Positions 22,717 to 35,100 of a DNA stretch of 64,000 bases are shown in pieces. Position 1 is the stretch's first letter. Each line of letters opens with the position of its first letter. Position numbers and translations under genes: made by a program. The notes under the pieces are model-generated. The model had not been told where the DNA came from, searched no databases, and saw nothing but the letters and a program-made list of their open reading frames with translations. The DNA comes from Hydractinia symbiolongicarpus (lineage: Eukaryota > Cnidaria > Hydrozoa > Anthoathecata > Hydractiniidae), in assembly GCF_029227915.1 (NCBI RefSeq), contig NC_079884.1, positions 7,068,001 to 7,132,000 on the forward strand. Direction: 5' to 3'.

Positions 22717-25695
22717 TGATTTCAATCCACGCTCTTGAGGTTATTAAAAGAATTTAAGAGGAAGAAGGGCGGTTTTAAGTCAAATGATGTTAAATGCGGT
22801 CTAGAAATAATAACTGCAGCGAGTTTTTTATGAAAGCTAAATTGCTTCGTGCAATACTAACATACTACCCAAAACTAGGAGCCGCAAACTTCTTGTTTTA
22901 AATGGCATATGACACTTATTTCGGGACACATGTTTGTTTGATGGTGTATTTACATAAGAAAGTTATGTTCGTCTTTATATCTTAATTTATCAAATCTGAC
23001 ATTGTAGGTATATTCGGCGAATCAGTTCAGCTTTATTTCCGTAGTGATGATTGACATTTTGCTTAATTGACGAATCACATTTGCGCAGGATAAAAACAAA
23101 CCTAGTTCGTGGAGGAAAGAACGTTAAAAAATGTGAAATCTTATATATTAATTCCCTTGCGTGAGTAAAACTGTGAGTCCACGACACGGAAATCACGGGT
23201 CACTTTCTTATGACGTGGCTGTACGCTAAAATTTAACTAAAAAGATTAGGGATGTACTTCATAGATATCGCACATAAGGTGTAAATATATAACTCGCTGC
23301 TAATAACGATATAAATATATATACCCTTATGCCAAAAAACTCTATGTTAGCATATATATATAGGTATCGCTACATATGAAACGGTATTAGATATTCACAA
23401 AGCATACGGACTGTTAAATGAAGCTCCCAGCATAAAACGGAAATTGTGTTTACGAAAAAGATGGCTGTTCTTTTTGAGTATTCTCCACTCTTTCATTCAA
23501 AATAAATCTTTAAAAAAACATTTGAAGAAGAGCATGGTTTTATAAATTAATCATAGCAAGGTTCTGTAAGGTTTTTTCATGTTTTATTTTCAGTTTTGAT
23601 TATATTATTGTTGCCAGACATGTTTTATAGCTAGCATCATAAAAAGCCAACCACCAACAACTAGCTAGCTAGCTAGGAATATATATATATATGTAGCCAT
23701 GTTCTTTATACCTAGCTAAGTCTCCAGTTTATATTTAAGTGACTAGCTATTAGCTGCTGTAGCTAGCTAATGCTAGCTTTAAACTAAAGATTCCCAGTAT
23801 ATATAATCCCACAAAACACATCAAACGTTATTAACCCTGAAAATTTTAAACAATTTTCCTGGGTTTTTTTTGGTTTGCGAAGTTCTTTTCCTCCAAATAT
23901 TCTGAAAATAAAGTTCAGAAATTACTTATTTTTAAAATGTAAATTTAATTTGTTTCAAATTGTGGGCAAAAACCTTAATCAGCATGCTAAAAGAACTGAC
24001 TTTTCTTAATTTAGAATTACTAAACACAACCATTTTCTTACATTTAGTGTAAACGTTTGTGCGTATGGCTTATATTTAATACACCAAAAGAGCTACTTTG
24101 TTGATTTTAATTTTATACTCTTTGTAAGCTATTTTTTTCTTCTTTTTGACATTTCTGTTTTACCACTCAATTTTTACATTTTATAAGTTATTTGGAACAG
24201 AATGGTATGAAATAGACCAAAATACCTGATCTTAGTTGTTTTTAATTTACAGGCTGTGTCTGTGAAACTTTAAGGGGAACATTTGGTGGAAGACAATGGC
24301 ATGACATATACTGACAGAACTGTTTTTTGTTGCGTTAGATGTTATATCTGAACCTTTTTGACATTTTATGTTAATTTTGCGAGGAAGGACCATATATATA
24401 TACACAGAAGAAGAATTCAATTTTACACCTTGCAAGCTTTGTATAAATTCTTACTGGGGAGGACTCCGTGCAATATATCGAAATGACTGATCCTTCTCGA
24501 TTTAAATTTGATGTGTTCTAAATCGTATATAGGTTTGGAAATTTTGTGTAAGATTTAATGGGTAAGGGCTAGATGCAATATGTCAAAAAAACTTTTTTTG
24601 TTGAATCAGAAGCACTCCCTACAACCATTCTTTTTTTTACAGTTTGTGAAGCTTTTGTGAGGAAATAGTGTATGCAATATTATCGAAATAACTGATTTTT
24701 GTTGCAAACTGTTTTTTTTTTGGCATTTTGGATTAAAATATTGTTTTAGAGGGCATATGCAGTAGATATATGTACTGAAATAGTTAAATTTTGCAAACTT
24801 TGATTTTGTTGTTACCTCTCATTTTTTACATTTTGATTAAACTTTTGTGGGAGACCGTCGGTATGCGAAGGACCAAAATAAGAGATTTTAGTATTATTTA
24901 GAATTTGTATTTTGTGTTGCAAAATTGGTGCAAAAATTGACATAAAATGAACTTATATATAGAATGATTGCTGTTGTTTAACATGACTCATTATGACTTA
25001 TATATATATTTTATGAAAATTTGTGACAGAATATTATGTGAGATTTGAAATTTTGTTTACTTTATTGATGGTAAAACAGCATGCAAATTGCTAAAAGGAC
25101 TTTATTAATTTTAGATTTAAACACCGTTTTTTTGTTGGCATTTTGTCTAAAGTTTGGTGAGGAAGGACTGTATGCAATATATCAAATAATATTTTATTGC
25201 ATTATTTGTCCTTGCAAATCCCTTTTTTTACACCTTAGATAAAAAATTCTGTCAGAGGCACAATTTATTGTTTATTATTAATTTATTGTTTCACACTGTG
25301 TGTCAACCTTTGGCAGGGTTTGCAATAAACTAACTGATTTTAACATATACAATGAGAGAGATTTGTGTTTGACATTGATCAGCTTTTTTGTATATATGTG
25401 GCGTTTTAAGTGATTTAAATTTTATGGGTGAGATGTATGTTGAAATGCTTTTGGAAACTTCTTTCCGAATAATTTTCGCATTTGTCAGATGGTCAAAGCA
25501 AGTAATTTTAGTAGATTTAGATTTTAAATGTCACATAAATACTGCAGTTGTTGAAAACCTTTAATTTTTTTGGTCATTTATATAATAATGCAGATGTAAG
25601 ATGCGCACTGCTGTATTTTTTGTTTTTTGATGGACATATATCTGCTACATAAATTAAATGGAATACAGTGGATTCTTCCACGGGAAACAGCTAGT
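22717..25695. repeat. Long inverted repeat, right arm
   Basis: 2979 bp, the reverse complement of 18097-21061. Small differences (for example gtttgtgcg versus agtttacact-side changes near 24055, and an extra tttattatta block near 25275) show that the copies have diverged slightly, so this is not a simple assembly mirror artefact. The outer end is gggaaacagctagt. Confidence 0.97.
25668..25694 (+). other. Helitron-type 3' terminus, right arm
   Basis: Plus strand: GTGGA-TTCT-TCCAC hairpin, then gggaaacag and CTAG, followed by host T. This is the same terminus as at the left arm, pointing outward in the opposite direction. Confidence 0.65.
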
Positions 25696-25699
25696 ATAA

Positions 25700-26610
25700 G
25701 AATAATTAGCTAACGAAAGGTAGCTAAAATAAAAATCTGACTGAAAATGATGCTTAGCTATCTAACTTTTGCTCAAAAAAAAATTTTCGCTTCAACTTCC
25801 TAACATTGTTCTTAAAACTCCAAAATGTGTCTAGCACTGCACTCTCTCTACCTAAAATACGGAAACTTTTCACCTCCAAAAAATTGTTATGACGTCAAAC
25901 CGAATCACCAAACATTGTGTCTAACGCCAAAAACGCTGCACTAATTACATTTCGTAAGTACATGTTTTGTCAGATTGCCCAGACGGTTAGAAATGCCAAG
26001 TGATCAACTTTAGTAAAAAATTGAAATAGTTAAAAAATATTGTGTGATTAAGGCGGAGTTGGCATACTACTTACGAAAAATAAGGCCTTAGTGTATTTTC
26101 ATTCCGGGTTTTGTTAAAAGTAAGGTTAAAAATACAAATTTAGGGAAATTGAATTACTTACTTTTTCGTTAGCTCTGTCACCAATCTAAAACAAATATAA
26201 ACCATTGTAGTTATTTAGAATTTGGTTAAATAAATAAATAAAGGACGCGAGATTGATACCTTTAGGTGGCATTAACCCTGTTAAAATCAGGAAGATTTTT
26301 TTTCAAGTAATTGGTTGCTTAATGTAATTTTTAGATTATACAAAAATTTGCGTAATTATAAAAAAAAAATCGTTCATAACAACAAGGATGCCACGTAATG
26401 TAGACACCTTTATAACGTTCTTTACACTATGACAAGGTATGCGGACATATTTTCATTCTGTATCTTTTTCTTCAGTGTAGCATGTAATAGTTACATCTGA
26501 TCTTATCTTGTTTCTTTCTGCGTAAAATAACTAAACTGAGTAAACACTTAAATTTCTGAGCTTCAAGGTATGCTTCATTAAATGGAAAACAAATAAATGT
26601 TGAGATTACA
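25700..26610. other. Intron of the minus-strand gene, outside the arm
   Basis: No repeat or coding sequence recognised. It separates the right arm from the donor at 26613. AT-rich. Confidence 0.5.
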
Positions 26611-26613
26611 AAC

Positions 26614-27139
26614 CGCAGAACATAGAGTAGCTGTTAGATCGTCGCACAAGTATATGGTCTTGAAAAATTGACTTTTTGATTTGTCAGCATCGAAATGCCC
26701 CATAAGGTTTCTGATAAAGAATTGAATATTTTTATATTGACCAGGTGTTCTCATGACAGCGGAGAAAATTTTATTATTTGGTCCAGCTTTAACCAGATTT
26801 ATCAAAAATTCAAATGATATATAATCTTCATCAAATGTTTGATTAAGCTTCTGTTTAACTTCATCTGTATCTTCATAGGACGCAAAAACTAGCAAGCAGT
26901 AGGCAGATCTGAATGCTACAAAAGCGTCTACCAGTTTCAAGCATTCCTCGTTTCTAGTCTTATCTGAACAGGCACTCCTTAAATCTTGATCAAACTTATA
27001 TTTAATATTTTCCAATTCCGTTATATATTTTTTTCTTTGTTCCCAACTTTCTGTTGTGTCTCCGATTCTTCCTATGACAAATTCAAGTTTTCCTTGCAAT
27101 TCTTTCCGAATTTGCTCTGTACCAAATTCTTGTAAAGCC
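26614..27139 (-). CDS. Helical exon of the minus-strand toxin-like gene
   Basis: 526-nt exon: acceptor atacttag|gg, donor gcg|gtttgt (weak; an alternative gtttgt|gtaatc-type site is three to four bases further). It encodes about 175 residues, mostly amphipathic helix (K-E-L-Q-G-K-L-E-F-V-I-G-R and similar), with a few Cys, and no low-complexity sequence. It continues in frame from the exon at 27352-27478. A long helical bundle preceded by a hydrophobic, Gly-rich helix fits the N-terminal region of delta-endotoxin-like pore formers, including the cnidarian jellyfish-toxin family. That family call is tentative and rests on architecture and one motif, not alignment. Confidence 0.5.
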
Positions 27140-27351
27140 CTAAGTATGAAAATATATTTTACCGAATTCATAAGCACATAAAAACATAATGCAATACTAG
27201 CCAATGTAATGTTTTAATTTTTTTTTTCATCAGGTAAGAGTGTATATAAAACATATGATACGTTGTATCAACACTTTTATATTCACAAGAGTTTTAACAG
27301 AGCTCGTGACTTGATGTACTATTTAATGAAATTGATTTATGACTGACTTAC

Positions 27352-27478
27352 GTCTTTAATGGATCTCTCACATCTTTTGGTTTCATAACAGCAATAGCCA
27401 TGGCTAACAAATTGAGAATTTGGGGAACAATTGGTACTGCAAGGAATGCAGTAATTCCAGACGCTATTTTAAGCACTC
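27352..27478 (-). CDS. Hydrophobic-helix exon of the minus-strand toxin-like gene
   Basis: 127-nt exon between acceptor tttttcag|ga and an ideal donor aagac|gtaagt, phase 1 in and phase 2 out, open throughout. It encodes a hydrophobic stretch (A-S-G-I-T-A-F-L-A-V-P-I-V-P, then L-L-A-M-A-I-A-V-M) of the kind found as a membrane-inserting helix. Together with the end of the previous exon it gives a D-P-Y-Q-I-T-S-G, then I-A-S-G-I-T pattern reminiscent of the N-terminal domain of jellyfish pore-forming toxins. Function not demonstrated. Confidence 0.55.
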
Positions 27479-27859
27479 CTGAAAAATAAATGCCAATAAT
27501 CTTAGAATTGACCTTGATAAGTCATCACATAGTGTGTTTTGGCAAGTAGGAAGTTACTAGGTCTACTGCAGTTCTGGATAAAGCAATTGACCGTAATATC
27601 CTAGGTGGTGATGGAGGGGAGGGTGTAAAAAGCCATTGATGAATGAATGGTTGGGTCACGTGACATACATACTAATTTAAACAGAACATTACGTAACGTA
27701 CAAACGCGACCTACGCAAATTGTTTTACGTTCATTCCTTCTTCACTTTGTTCTTATTTGTTTCTTTGCTTATAGCTTTATCGCCAATTTTTTGATGGCCT
27801 ATCGCCCTCTCCTCTTTAGGGAGGCTGTTAATAATTTAAACTTGCAATATTGAACTTAC

Positions 27860-28116
27860 CACTTGTAATTTGATATGGATCGCCACTTTTAATTCCTACT
27901 ACAAAGTCCTTTACTCCAGCTCCTACAGTAGTATAAGCCTTATTTTGCTTCAGCTTCAAATCTTTTTTATCCAATTTGTCTGAAATGACCTGTACTTCAT
28001 CACTTAATTTTTTTTCAGCACTTTCATCTCCCAAGCTTTGGAAAAATTTCTTGACATCGGCAAACTGATTTATAAAAGCTGACTTGGTGACCGAAATTAA
28101 AATCAACACGAACAAG
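27860..28116 (-). CDS. 5' exon of the minus-strand toxin-like gene, possible signal sequence
   Basis: Minus-strand open stretch ending at a strong donor (aagtg|gtaagt, phase 1). It starts with a hydrophobic run S-L-F-V-L-I-L-I-S-V (about 28120-28090), which could be the core of a secretion signal, followed by about 75 residues of Lys-rich helix. An acceptor-like ctttttag at 28117 precedes it. The frame also stays open to an ATG at 28325, so whether this is the first exon and where translation begins is unresolved. The next exon joins in phase. Confidence 0.5.
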
Positions 28117-28353
28117 CTAAAAGAAAAGACAGAAGTGGTTTCGTTAGGTAAAGAATTCCTTGCTATTTTTATTTGTCTATCGAAATATTTCTTTAACAAA
28201 TACGCCAAAATTCGATCGCGCGAACCGGAAAAAGTAAGTAAGAAGCCTCGTGCCTTTAACAATTTCCGCAAGGAAGGTGATAAAACGTGACAAGTAAAAA
28301 AACTTTGAATCGAATGACTCAACATGAAAACTAAGAGATTTTTGCTTGAATTG

Positions 28354-29078
28354 CAGTTGAACTTATGTAATTCGAATCTCCAAGGAGATTTAAAATGTGT
28401 TCGAATTACATGAGTTTCGAATTATATGAGTTTGACTTTTTTTGACCGAATCTGGTGGAGAAGTGTTAACGGGTCTACGGCGCTATTAATTATCAATGTT
28501 GTTACATCCCAAGGAGTAAAACGGCGCGTAGTGTTTGAGAAGTAAGAGTGTATTTTCATGTAAAACATGTGTTACAAATTTTTAATTATCAATTTTTCTC
28601 ATAAAAGTCCATGATTTAGCTCTGTCTCCTATGTTATTCAATCTTTTATGGTTGATCTTATAGGACAATTGCGACAACAGAATATCAAACTGTGGATCGG
28701 TCTCAAAGAAAGTCAGTTTTTTTAAAACATTCTATTTCAATGAAACGTTCGATTGTTGAAAATTCGATTTTTTTGTTAAAAGTTCGAATGTCACGAGAAT
28801 GTTCGATTATTGGATAAGTCCAAATTTCATTGAAAGTTCGATTGTTGAAAACATCTGAGTTTTAGAACTTTGAAGGTAGGAAAATTTTTTTAAATTCGAA
28901 TTACATGATCGAAATTTGTTCACGGGACCAAGAAAACTGTTTGATTTACATGCTTTTTCGAATTATAGCAGCATTTTTTATAAGGATTTCAAAGTAAACT
29001 CGGACGGGACCGGAGAATTCGTTCGATTTATATGATTATTCAAATTATAAGAGTTCAAATTACATATGAGTTCCACTG
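28354..29078. mobile_element. pogo/Tc1-type MITE, 725 bp
   Basis: The left end cagttgaacttatgtaattc and the reverse complement of the right end (cagtggaactcatatgtaat) match over about 30 bases, with TA at the right flank and TG (probably mutated TA) at the left. The interior is rich in ttcgaattacatg/aattcgaa words arranged symmetrically. No coding sequence. CAGT-G-A-A-C termini and a TA target suggest a pogo/Tigger-like origin. Confidence 0.65.
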
Positions 29079-29299
29079 TAATATAAGACGCTTCTCAAAT
29101 AAGATTTATCACGCCGTTATATGTTGTTTTAACTAAATTGGACTTTGGACAACGCTAGTAGCTTTTCTTTCTTGAATTCATAATAATAGTAATAAAATAA
29201 AAATACACGATGCCATAAAAACTGCTTTTGTTAAGTGAAACAAATAATTATTTATAAAAGATAAAGATTTCAAGGGCCATAAGACTGTTAATTATTTGC

Positions 29300-29593
29300 A
29301 CAAAATGAATTTTTTTTGCTATAAACGCTCTCCATAAGGCGGACATTATAAAAACAGGATGACGACAAAAACGTATCCATCAATATTTTTTAATTGTTTC
29401 TATCTCAGACATTTTACCATTTTTCTATTTACATTATTGAATGCTGTCCTTTATATGTTTTTCTGCAATACGAGCACAGTAAAATCTTTTTCAGTCGAAA
29501 TTCCTTTTCGAACTAAAATTTTTATTAAACGGAGATTTTTATAAAAGAGAATGTTTTGGCATCGGTGGTGTCAACTTTAGAGAGATTTCACTG
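29300..29593. mobile_element. Fragment of a second pogo-like MITE
   Basis: The right end actttagagagatttcactg followed by TA matches the reverse complement of a CAGTGAAATCTC terminus. The interior word aaacgctctccataaggcgg is typical of such elements. The left terminus was not found. Confidence 0.45.
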
Positions 29594-29699
29594 TATGAGC
29601 AGATAAGTTTTTGTTACCGCGTATCCAAGATTGATAAAGCTTTTTAACATAATACTGTTTTGATGTCTGCATAACCTTCCTAAAATGTTATGAGTAAAC

Positions 29700-31540
29700 C
29701 TGCAAAATTTTTTGTGGTTTAATGGCTAATGAGAACAAATTTTCGCAAAATTTTCTCAAAAAAAAATAAAAATTCACGAGAAGCTATTAACGTGAAGTGA
29801 CCAAGGCCCAGAATTTCGCGAGAATTAAATTTCGTCAAAAATTTTTTTCGGGGCTTCTATTTTTGAATCAATATTTAGATCTGAAGTTGCTTTTTGGTTG
29901 CTTAAATTTATATAACTAATTTTGGTAACTTATGTAAGAAGGAAAGAAAAGATAAAAGGAAGACGCATTTTTGGTAAAAGAAAGTTCTTGAAAAAAACCT
30001 AAAGTGTGCAACAAAGAAGTTTTTTGTAGTTTTGGATTTTTAGTTTTTTATTGGGAAAATTTATTTTCTATTTTCCCAAGAAAACATTTTTGTGTTACTT
30101 GTTACATAAATCTACTTAACTTGCTTATAAACGACTTTCATATAACAAAAATCGTGTACTAAAAAAGGTTGCTTCTCCTGGTGTTTTTCCTCTATGTATG
30201 TAAAATTACCTTAGGAGTAATAGAGAATGATGAATTAATCTGCAGTCTTATACTTTGCGAATTTATCTGACATTTTTCACAAAGATGTCTCCAAAGAAAA
30301 AGTACACTGTACGGAACTGAGCTGACTAAATAATTTATCAAATCCAGTTCCATTTTTTATAAACTTGGAGAAAAGAAAACTCGAGTTGCAAACGAGTTGT
30401 TTTTAAGGAAAGTTTATATTCAGCGTCAGTCGTTCCTGAAATACAATAAAACAAACAAAAAACAAAATTTGCGAGAATAAATTTACGCAGAATTCGCGAA
30501 TAGAGCGTTTTTTCAATAACTTTTAATTAATAATTCGCAAAATTCATAAAAAAATTCGATATTCGCAAAAATTAATTCCCTTTAGGCATAAAAATGTAAA
30601 AAAAAAAAATCGTTAAATGTCGCTACTGCAAAACAACGCAGAATGAAAGCGATTGCAAATCCCACAAATAAATTGATGAGCAAAATAGAAAATAAATTTG
30701 GTTTACCCGTTATTACTTTCCTCGCCAGCTTCACGCTTTGAGCCTAGTTTTCAAGATTCTCTACAGCTTCTTCTAGGCGTGTGACAAGCGCTAACACCCT
30801 CGAAATTGTTATCGATTAAACTTGATTTTTGATAACAGAGCAGACAAATACAATTTGATGAAATCATACTGTTTACCTATGTATAAATGCGTTGAAATAA
30901 AATAAAAATAAAAAACTGAATTCTTACGTCGTGTATATAATGCCCCTCCTCATTGTCCAATTTTTTCTTCTAGGTTAGCTACTTTTGTTGAAATGTAAAC
31001 TTGTGAATGAGTTAAGAATGTATTAAAGTCTCTTTCATTGAATATTTTGATTTATAGGCTTTAGTCTATACCCCCTTAATCAGCCACAGTTGGATTGGTT
31101 CATGTGTACCTAATATTCTGTTAATTCAGGGGGTGTAAATTTATTTGAGTGTTTTTTGCATGTTTGCAATTTCTTTTTGCGTGTGAACATCTTTATTTTA
31201 CCAATGCAATTATATTCATGTCCGAAAATCGAAGACTCACTAGAGTGTAAGCGATCAAACTATGTTATGAAAAATTTACGCATGAGAGAGTAACATGAAT
31301 TTCGGATATTTTTTTTATTATTATCATTTTTAAGCCTGATTTTTCAGACAATTAAACCCTTTTTTACACTTCAAATTCTTTCAAAATTCAATCTACCAAT
31401 TTACTTTTTATTTATTTTATTCAATTCTTTGCGAGTTAACAAAGAACAGATATTTCAATCTAAAGCAAAAAACGAATAAGATAAAAACATTGTGGCTTCA
31501 CGATAAAATACCAATATTAGGACCAACAATGAGTATGTTT
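29700..31540. other. Non-coding stretch with TTCGCGAA-type words
   Basis: Clusters of cgcgaa/ttcgcaaaa words at 29730-29850 and 30460-30590 in opposed orientation may mark the ends of another short inverted-repeat element, but no clean terminal repeat could be aligned. No coding sequence recognised. Confidence 0.4.
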
Positions 31541-31559
31541 ACTATTTTTTATTGACAAT

Positions 31560-32110
31560 ATATTTCGGATAAAAATTATCCATCAGCAGGTCTAAAAGCA
31601 AATAAATAATGTTAAAAACAGTTAAAAACAAGTATAAAATTATTCAACATATCATACATAAACTACACCTCACACTACAACAAATCAAATTTACAAGAAA
31701 ATCTAAAAACAAAACGAGTTTAGAAGAGAGTAAGGTAATTAAATTTTTATTACCAATGCTCTGCTTCTATATTCGTCTTTTGTATTTAAAACCGGTTTGA
31801 TGTAATTGATCATTAACGCCTCAAGAGTCATTAAATGATAAACGTTCCGTGTTGATGAACATAAAATTGATACATTTTCCATTGTTAAAAGATTATTGCA
31901 ATCGTCGAAATTTATTCAATGCTCATAAAAAGCAGTGATGCATGACATTTTTTAAGCTAAGGTATGGCTGTGTGTTTAAAGACTCCTTCTTTAGAATAAG
32001 TTTGCTTGTACTTCCCAAAAGGCCAGTTTTGGCTAATCCGTTTTGTGTGAAACCAATAGTTGGATAAATTGATTAAGCTTTCACAAGAATACACATTTCA
32101 CGAATTAGTT
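31560..32110 (-). pseudogene. Penelope-like element 3' fragment (GIY-YIG region)
   Basis: On the minus strand, near 32060-32000, a K-T-G-L-L-G-S block appears. In other frames follow T-A-F-Y-E-H (31945), then L-M-T-L-E-A-L-M-I-N-Y-I-K-P and L-N-T-K-D-E-Y-R-S-R (31835-31760). This order and spacing is that of the C-terminal GIY-YIG endonuclease of Penelope-like retroelements (E-A-L-x-I then K-P-x-L-N). The downstream cggataaaaattatccatc hairpin (31566-31585) also fits a retroelement 3' end. Several stops and frameshifts are present, so the fragment is inactive. Confidence 0.5.
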
Positions 32111-35100
32111 TTCTTTGATATATAATATGATGTATAAAAAGCAAAGAATTAGGAAAGAAACAACAAAAGGTTACACATTTCTCCGCCTTTCCACGTACAA
32201 CACAAATAATTCTTTGTGAGAAAGTGACTGAGAAACTTGACTGGGCTATCATTTTATATGAAAATTATTTAATCCGAAAGTACGATCGTCTTTCCCCACA
32301 GTAGAAGATCAGTTATTTTAAAGAAGACAATCAAAACTAAAGCTCGTTTTTAAAAAACAAAAACTGTGGATGGTTATTATAAGAGTTTGGGACAATAGTT
32401 GTATCGATGCGCCATTTTACATATTTATAAGGCGTTATGGAAAGTCGTTATTTTTTATTTGATCAAAACACAACAGCATCAACAAATCTAATGTACTCTT
32501 CAACATTATCTTTTGTTAGAATAAATCTAATCAATTGATAAAACCAGCAATAAGGCACCTGAGTAGACTACGATTTTACCAGTGATTATCACCATCAAAA
32601 TGCATAAAAGTTGGTCTACTGACACACTTCTGGAAATATGTGACGATCGACTCTATGACTGACAAAATTCTTGCATGACCTCTTAAAACATCAAACCTTG
32701 CTTACAACAAAGCGATCCAGAGAAAAAGTGCAGCATTGCTAGCCCAGATGTTAAATTGCCGATTTCCCTGAGGGAAGATAACAAATTCGGGTCACGTTTC
32801 AAAAACCTGGACTGCATATATTTGTTCCAAAAAAGACCGTAATAGGATTGTGAGTGACAGGGATTGAATTTCGAGCCAACAAAAATTCCGCAAATTGTAT
32901 CTTTGCAACATTAAGACAATCCGCGAGCATACCAATATTCGCTACGCCTGTGAAAATTTGGTCCTGATAGTACAATACCTTGAAATTAGTTGTTAAAGAG
33001 TAAATAGCTAATTACTTTGTCAAATTATGCGAATTTTGTGAGTAGAAAAAATATTTGTTAAATGTTTGAAGCCATTTCAAAAAATAAAGAAAAAAAGTTG
33101 TCACTATACACGTGAATGTATAGCATTAGTATTGGCCTTTAGCATAGAAATTATAGTAGCTTCTTAATCAACGATTTCTCTGAAGTATTTCTCTTCTGAG
33201 CTCGCTTAATTTCTGTCTTGTAAAAATTAAATTAAATATAAATCGCAATTATTTGCTTGTAAAAAAAGTTCTTAGCTTAAATCTTTCTTTTGTTACGATG
33301 CTCTCATTGAGAATAGAAAAAGAAAGTAAACTATTAAAAATTAAAAATGCTCTGACCGTGAAAAAAAAAATTTTGAAAAGAAAAGTTACAATTGCTTCGC
33401 ATGTGTTTTACGTTGGTTTACTGCCGACAGCATATTAAATTTTCATGCCGTGAAACTAATGATTTGTTCAGAATATGAAAAATATCCATAATGCTTACGG
33501 TCAAAACCTTTTTAAATTCACTCTGTTTACTTCCTTTTCTAATACAGGAAATGAGTGAACAACTTAAACTGTAAAGAGGTGCCTGAATCGAATACAATTT
33601 TGATTCACATGCTCAAAATTTTCTCTTTAACATTTGAGCAATGTGGACAAGAGAGAATATTTGACAAACATCTTCAGACTACTATATATTTTTTAATTTA
33701 TCGTCTACCATTTTTACACTTACCATGCTGTTTAAAGAAATACCATGTGAAACAAAGCCACAGTTAAAATCCAGTTAGCTAAGATATAACAGCATGTGCG
33801 AAAGACTATTTCATAAGCTCAGAAGCTTGGATGATATAGCTAAGTGACGTCAAGTTTTACTTCACATTGGTCAAAATAGAAATGGCGGAAAACAGAGAAA
33901 GCATGTTGGAGATAATACGGGTTCGACTTGCATGCAGTTATTCTAATCTGTTGATGGCAAATTGTTGTCCATTTCACATGACTACTATATATGAACTTAA
34001 AACATACACTATTGTTTAGTAGCAAAATAAGTTTTGATAACCTATTTCCTGCTTACATAGAGAAATTTATTATCTTTTAGAAAATGAGGCTTTTTTCAAT
34101 CGTTATTAATTTTCCTGCTAAGCTGTTTAAAATTAAAACTGGTTTTAGATGTAACCATGATGTAACAGAGATTTTAGTAATTTTAATAATATTGATGTAA
34201 GCACCAAACAATCTTTATTCACGTGTCACTCCTTGAGTTTTACATTACCAGTCTGCATTTTACTACTAATGTCCACCCTCGTTCCCAGGAAATTTTTTCG
34301 CTTCTTTGATATCCGAGACGACGCGAAGAGATGACCCTGTACCAGACCGGTTTAAAATCAGCACGATTTATACTGATTTTAATTAATTCCAATTTTGATC
34401 GATTTGTTAAGAATTGCATGCGAACTGCCAAGAACACCGTATTACTATCATTTATGCGAAACAATGTTGATCTGATCGAAAGCAAACATGGAATGACTTT
34501 TATTTTCACATATACTAAAAAAATCCAGTTTATCAACCTATATTGTGATTAGAAATTAGCTAGCTACCCGATTACCTACGATCTTTTATGCTCACCTTGT
34601 GGCTATAAAAAAATCTTAATATATTTATTTTGTGGTTTTAAGCTAATTAAAACTAGGGACCAAACCAAAGAGACTTTCGTCCACCTCTATCGCCAGACCT
34701 GTTGCCTCTTTTTACTTATCGGAAAGCGAGACAAACATCTTTCAAAAATCAAAAAACTTTGATTTTCGCAGTTTGTTAATTAATGTGTCTCGTTTACCCA
34801 GGATTTGATTTAATTCAATTTAAAGATTTAATTTAATTATCAGGGTCTCGACTTTATGGTGATCGATCGTAAAGACTTAGTTGTGGTGGTTCTAAAGTAT
34901 ATATTGATGTCTTAAAGCGAGTATAGGTTTTTGCCTAAAACCGAAGCAAAGCATATACTTCGAGGCTTTCTAAAGGGCTAATGATGTGATGGCAGTTTCG
35001 CCTATGGATTTAAAAAATCAATTACTTTTCATTTACTTCCTAATCCGAAAATGAAAAGAATATTGTTTGAACTTTCAGTTTTCAGTTTTTAGTTTCAATT

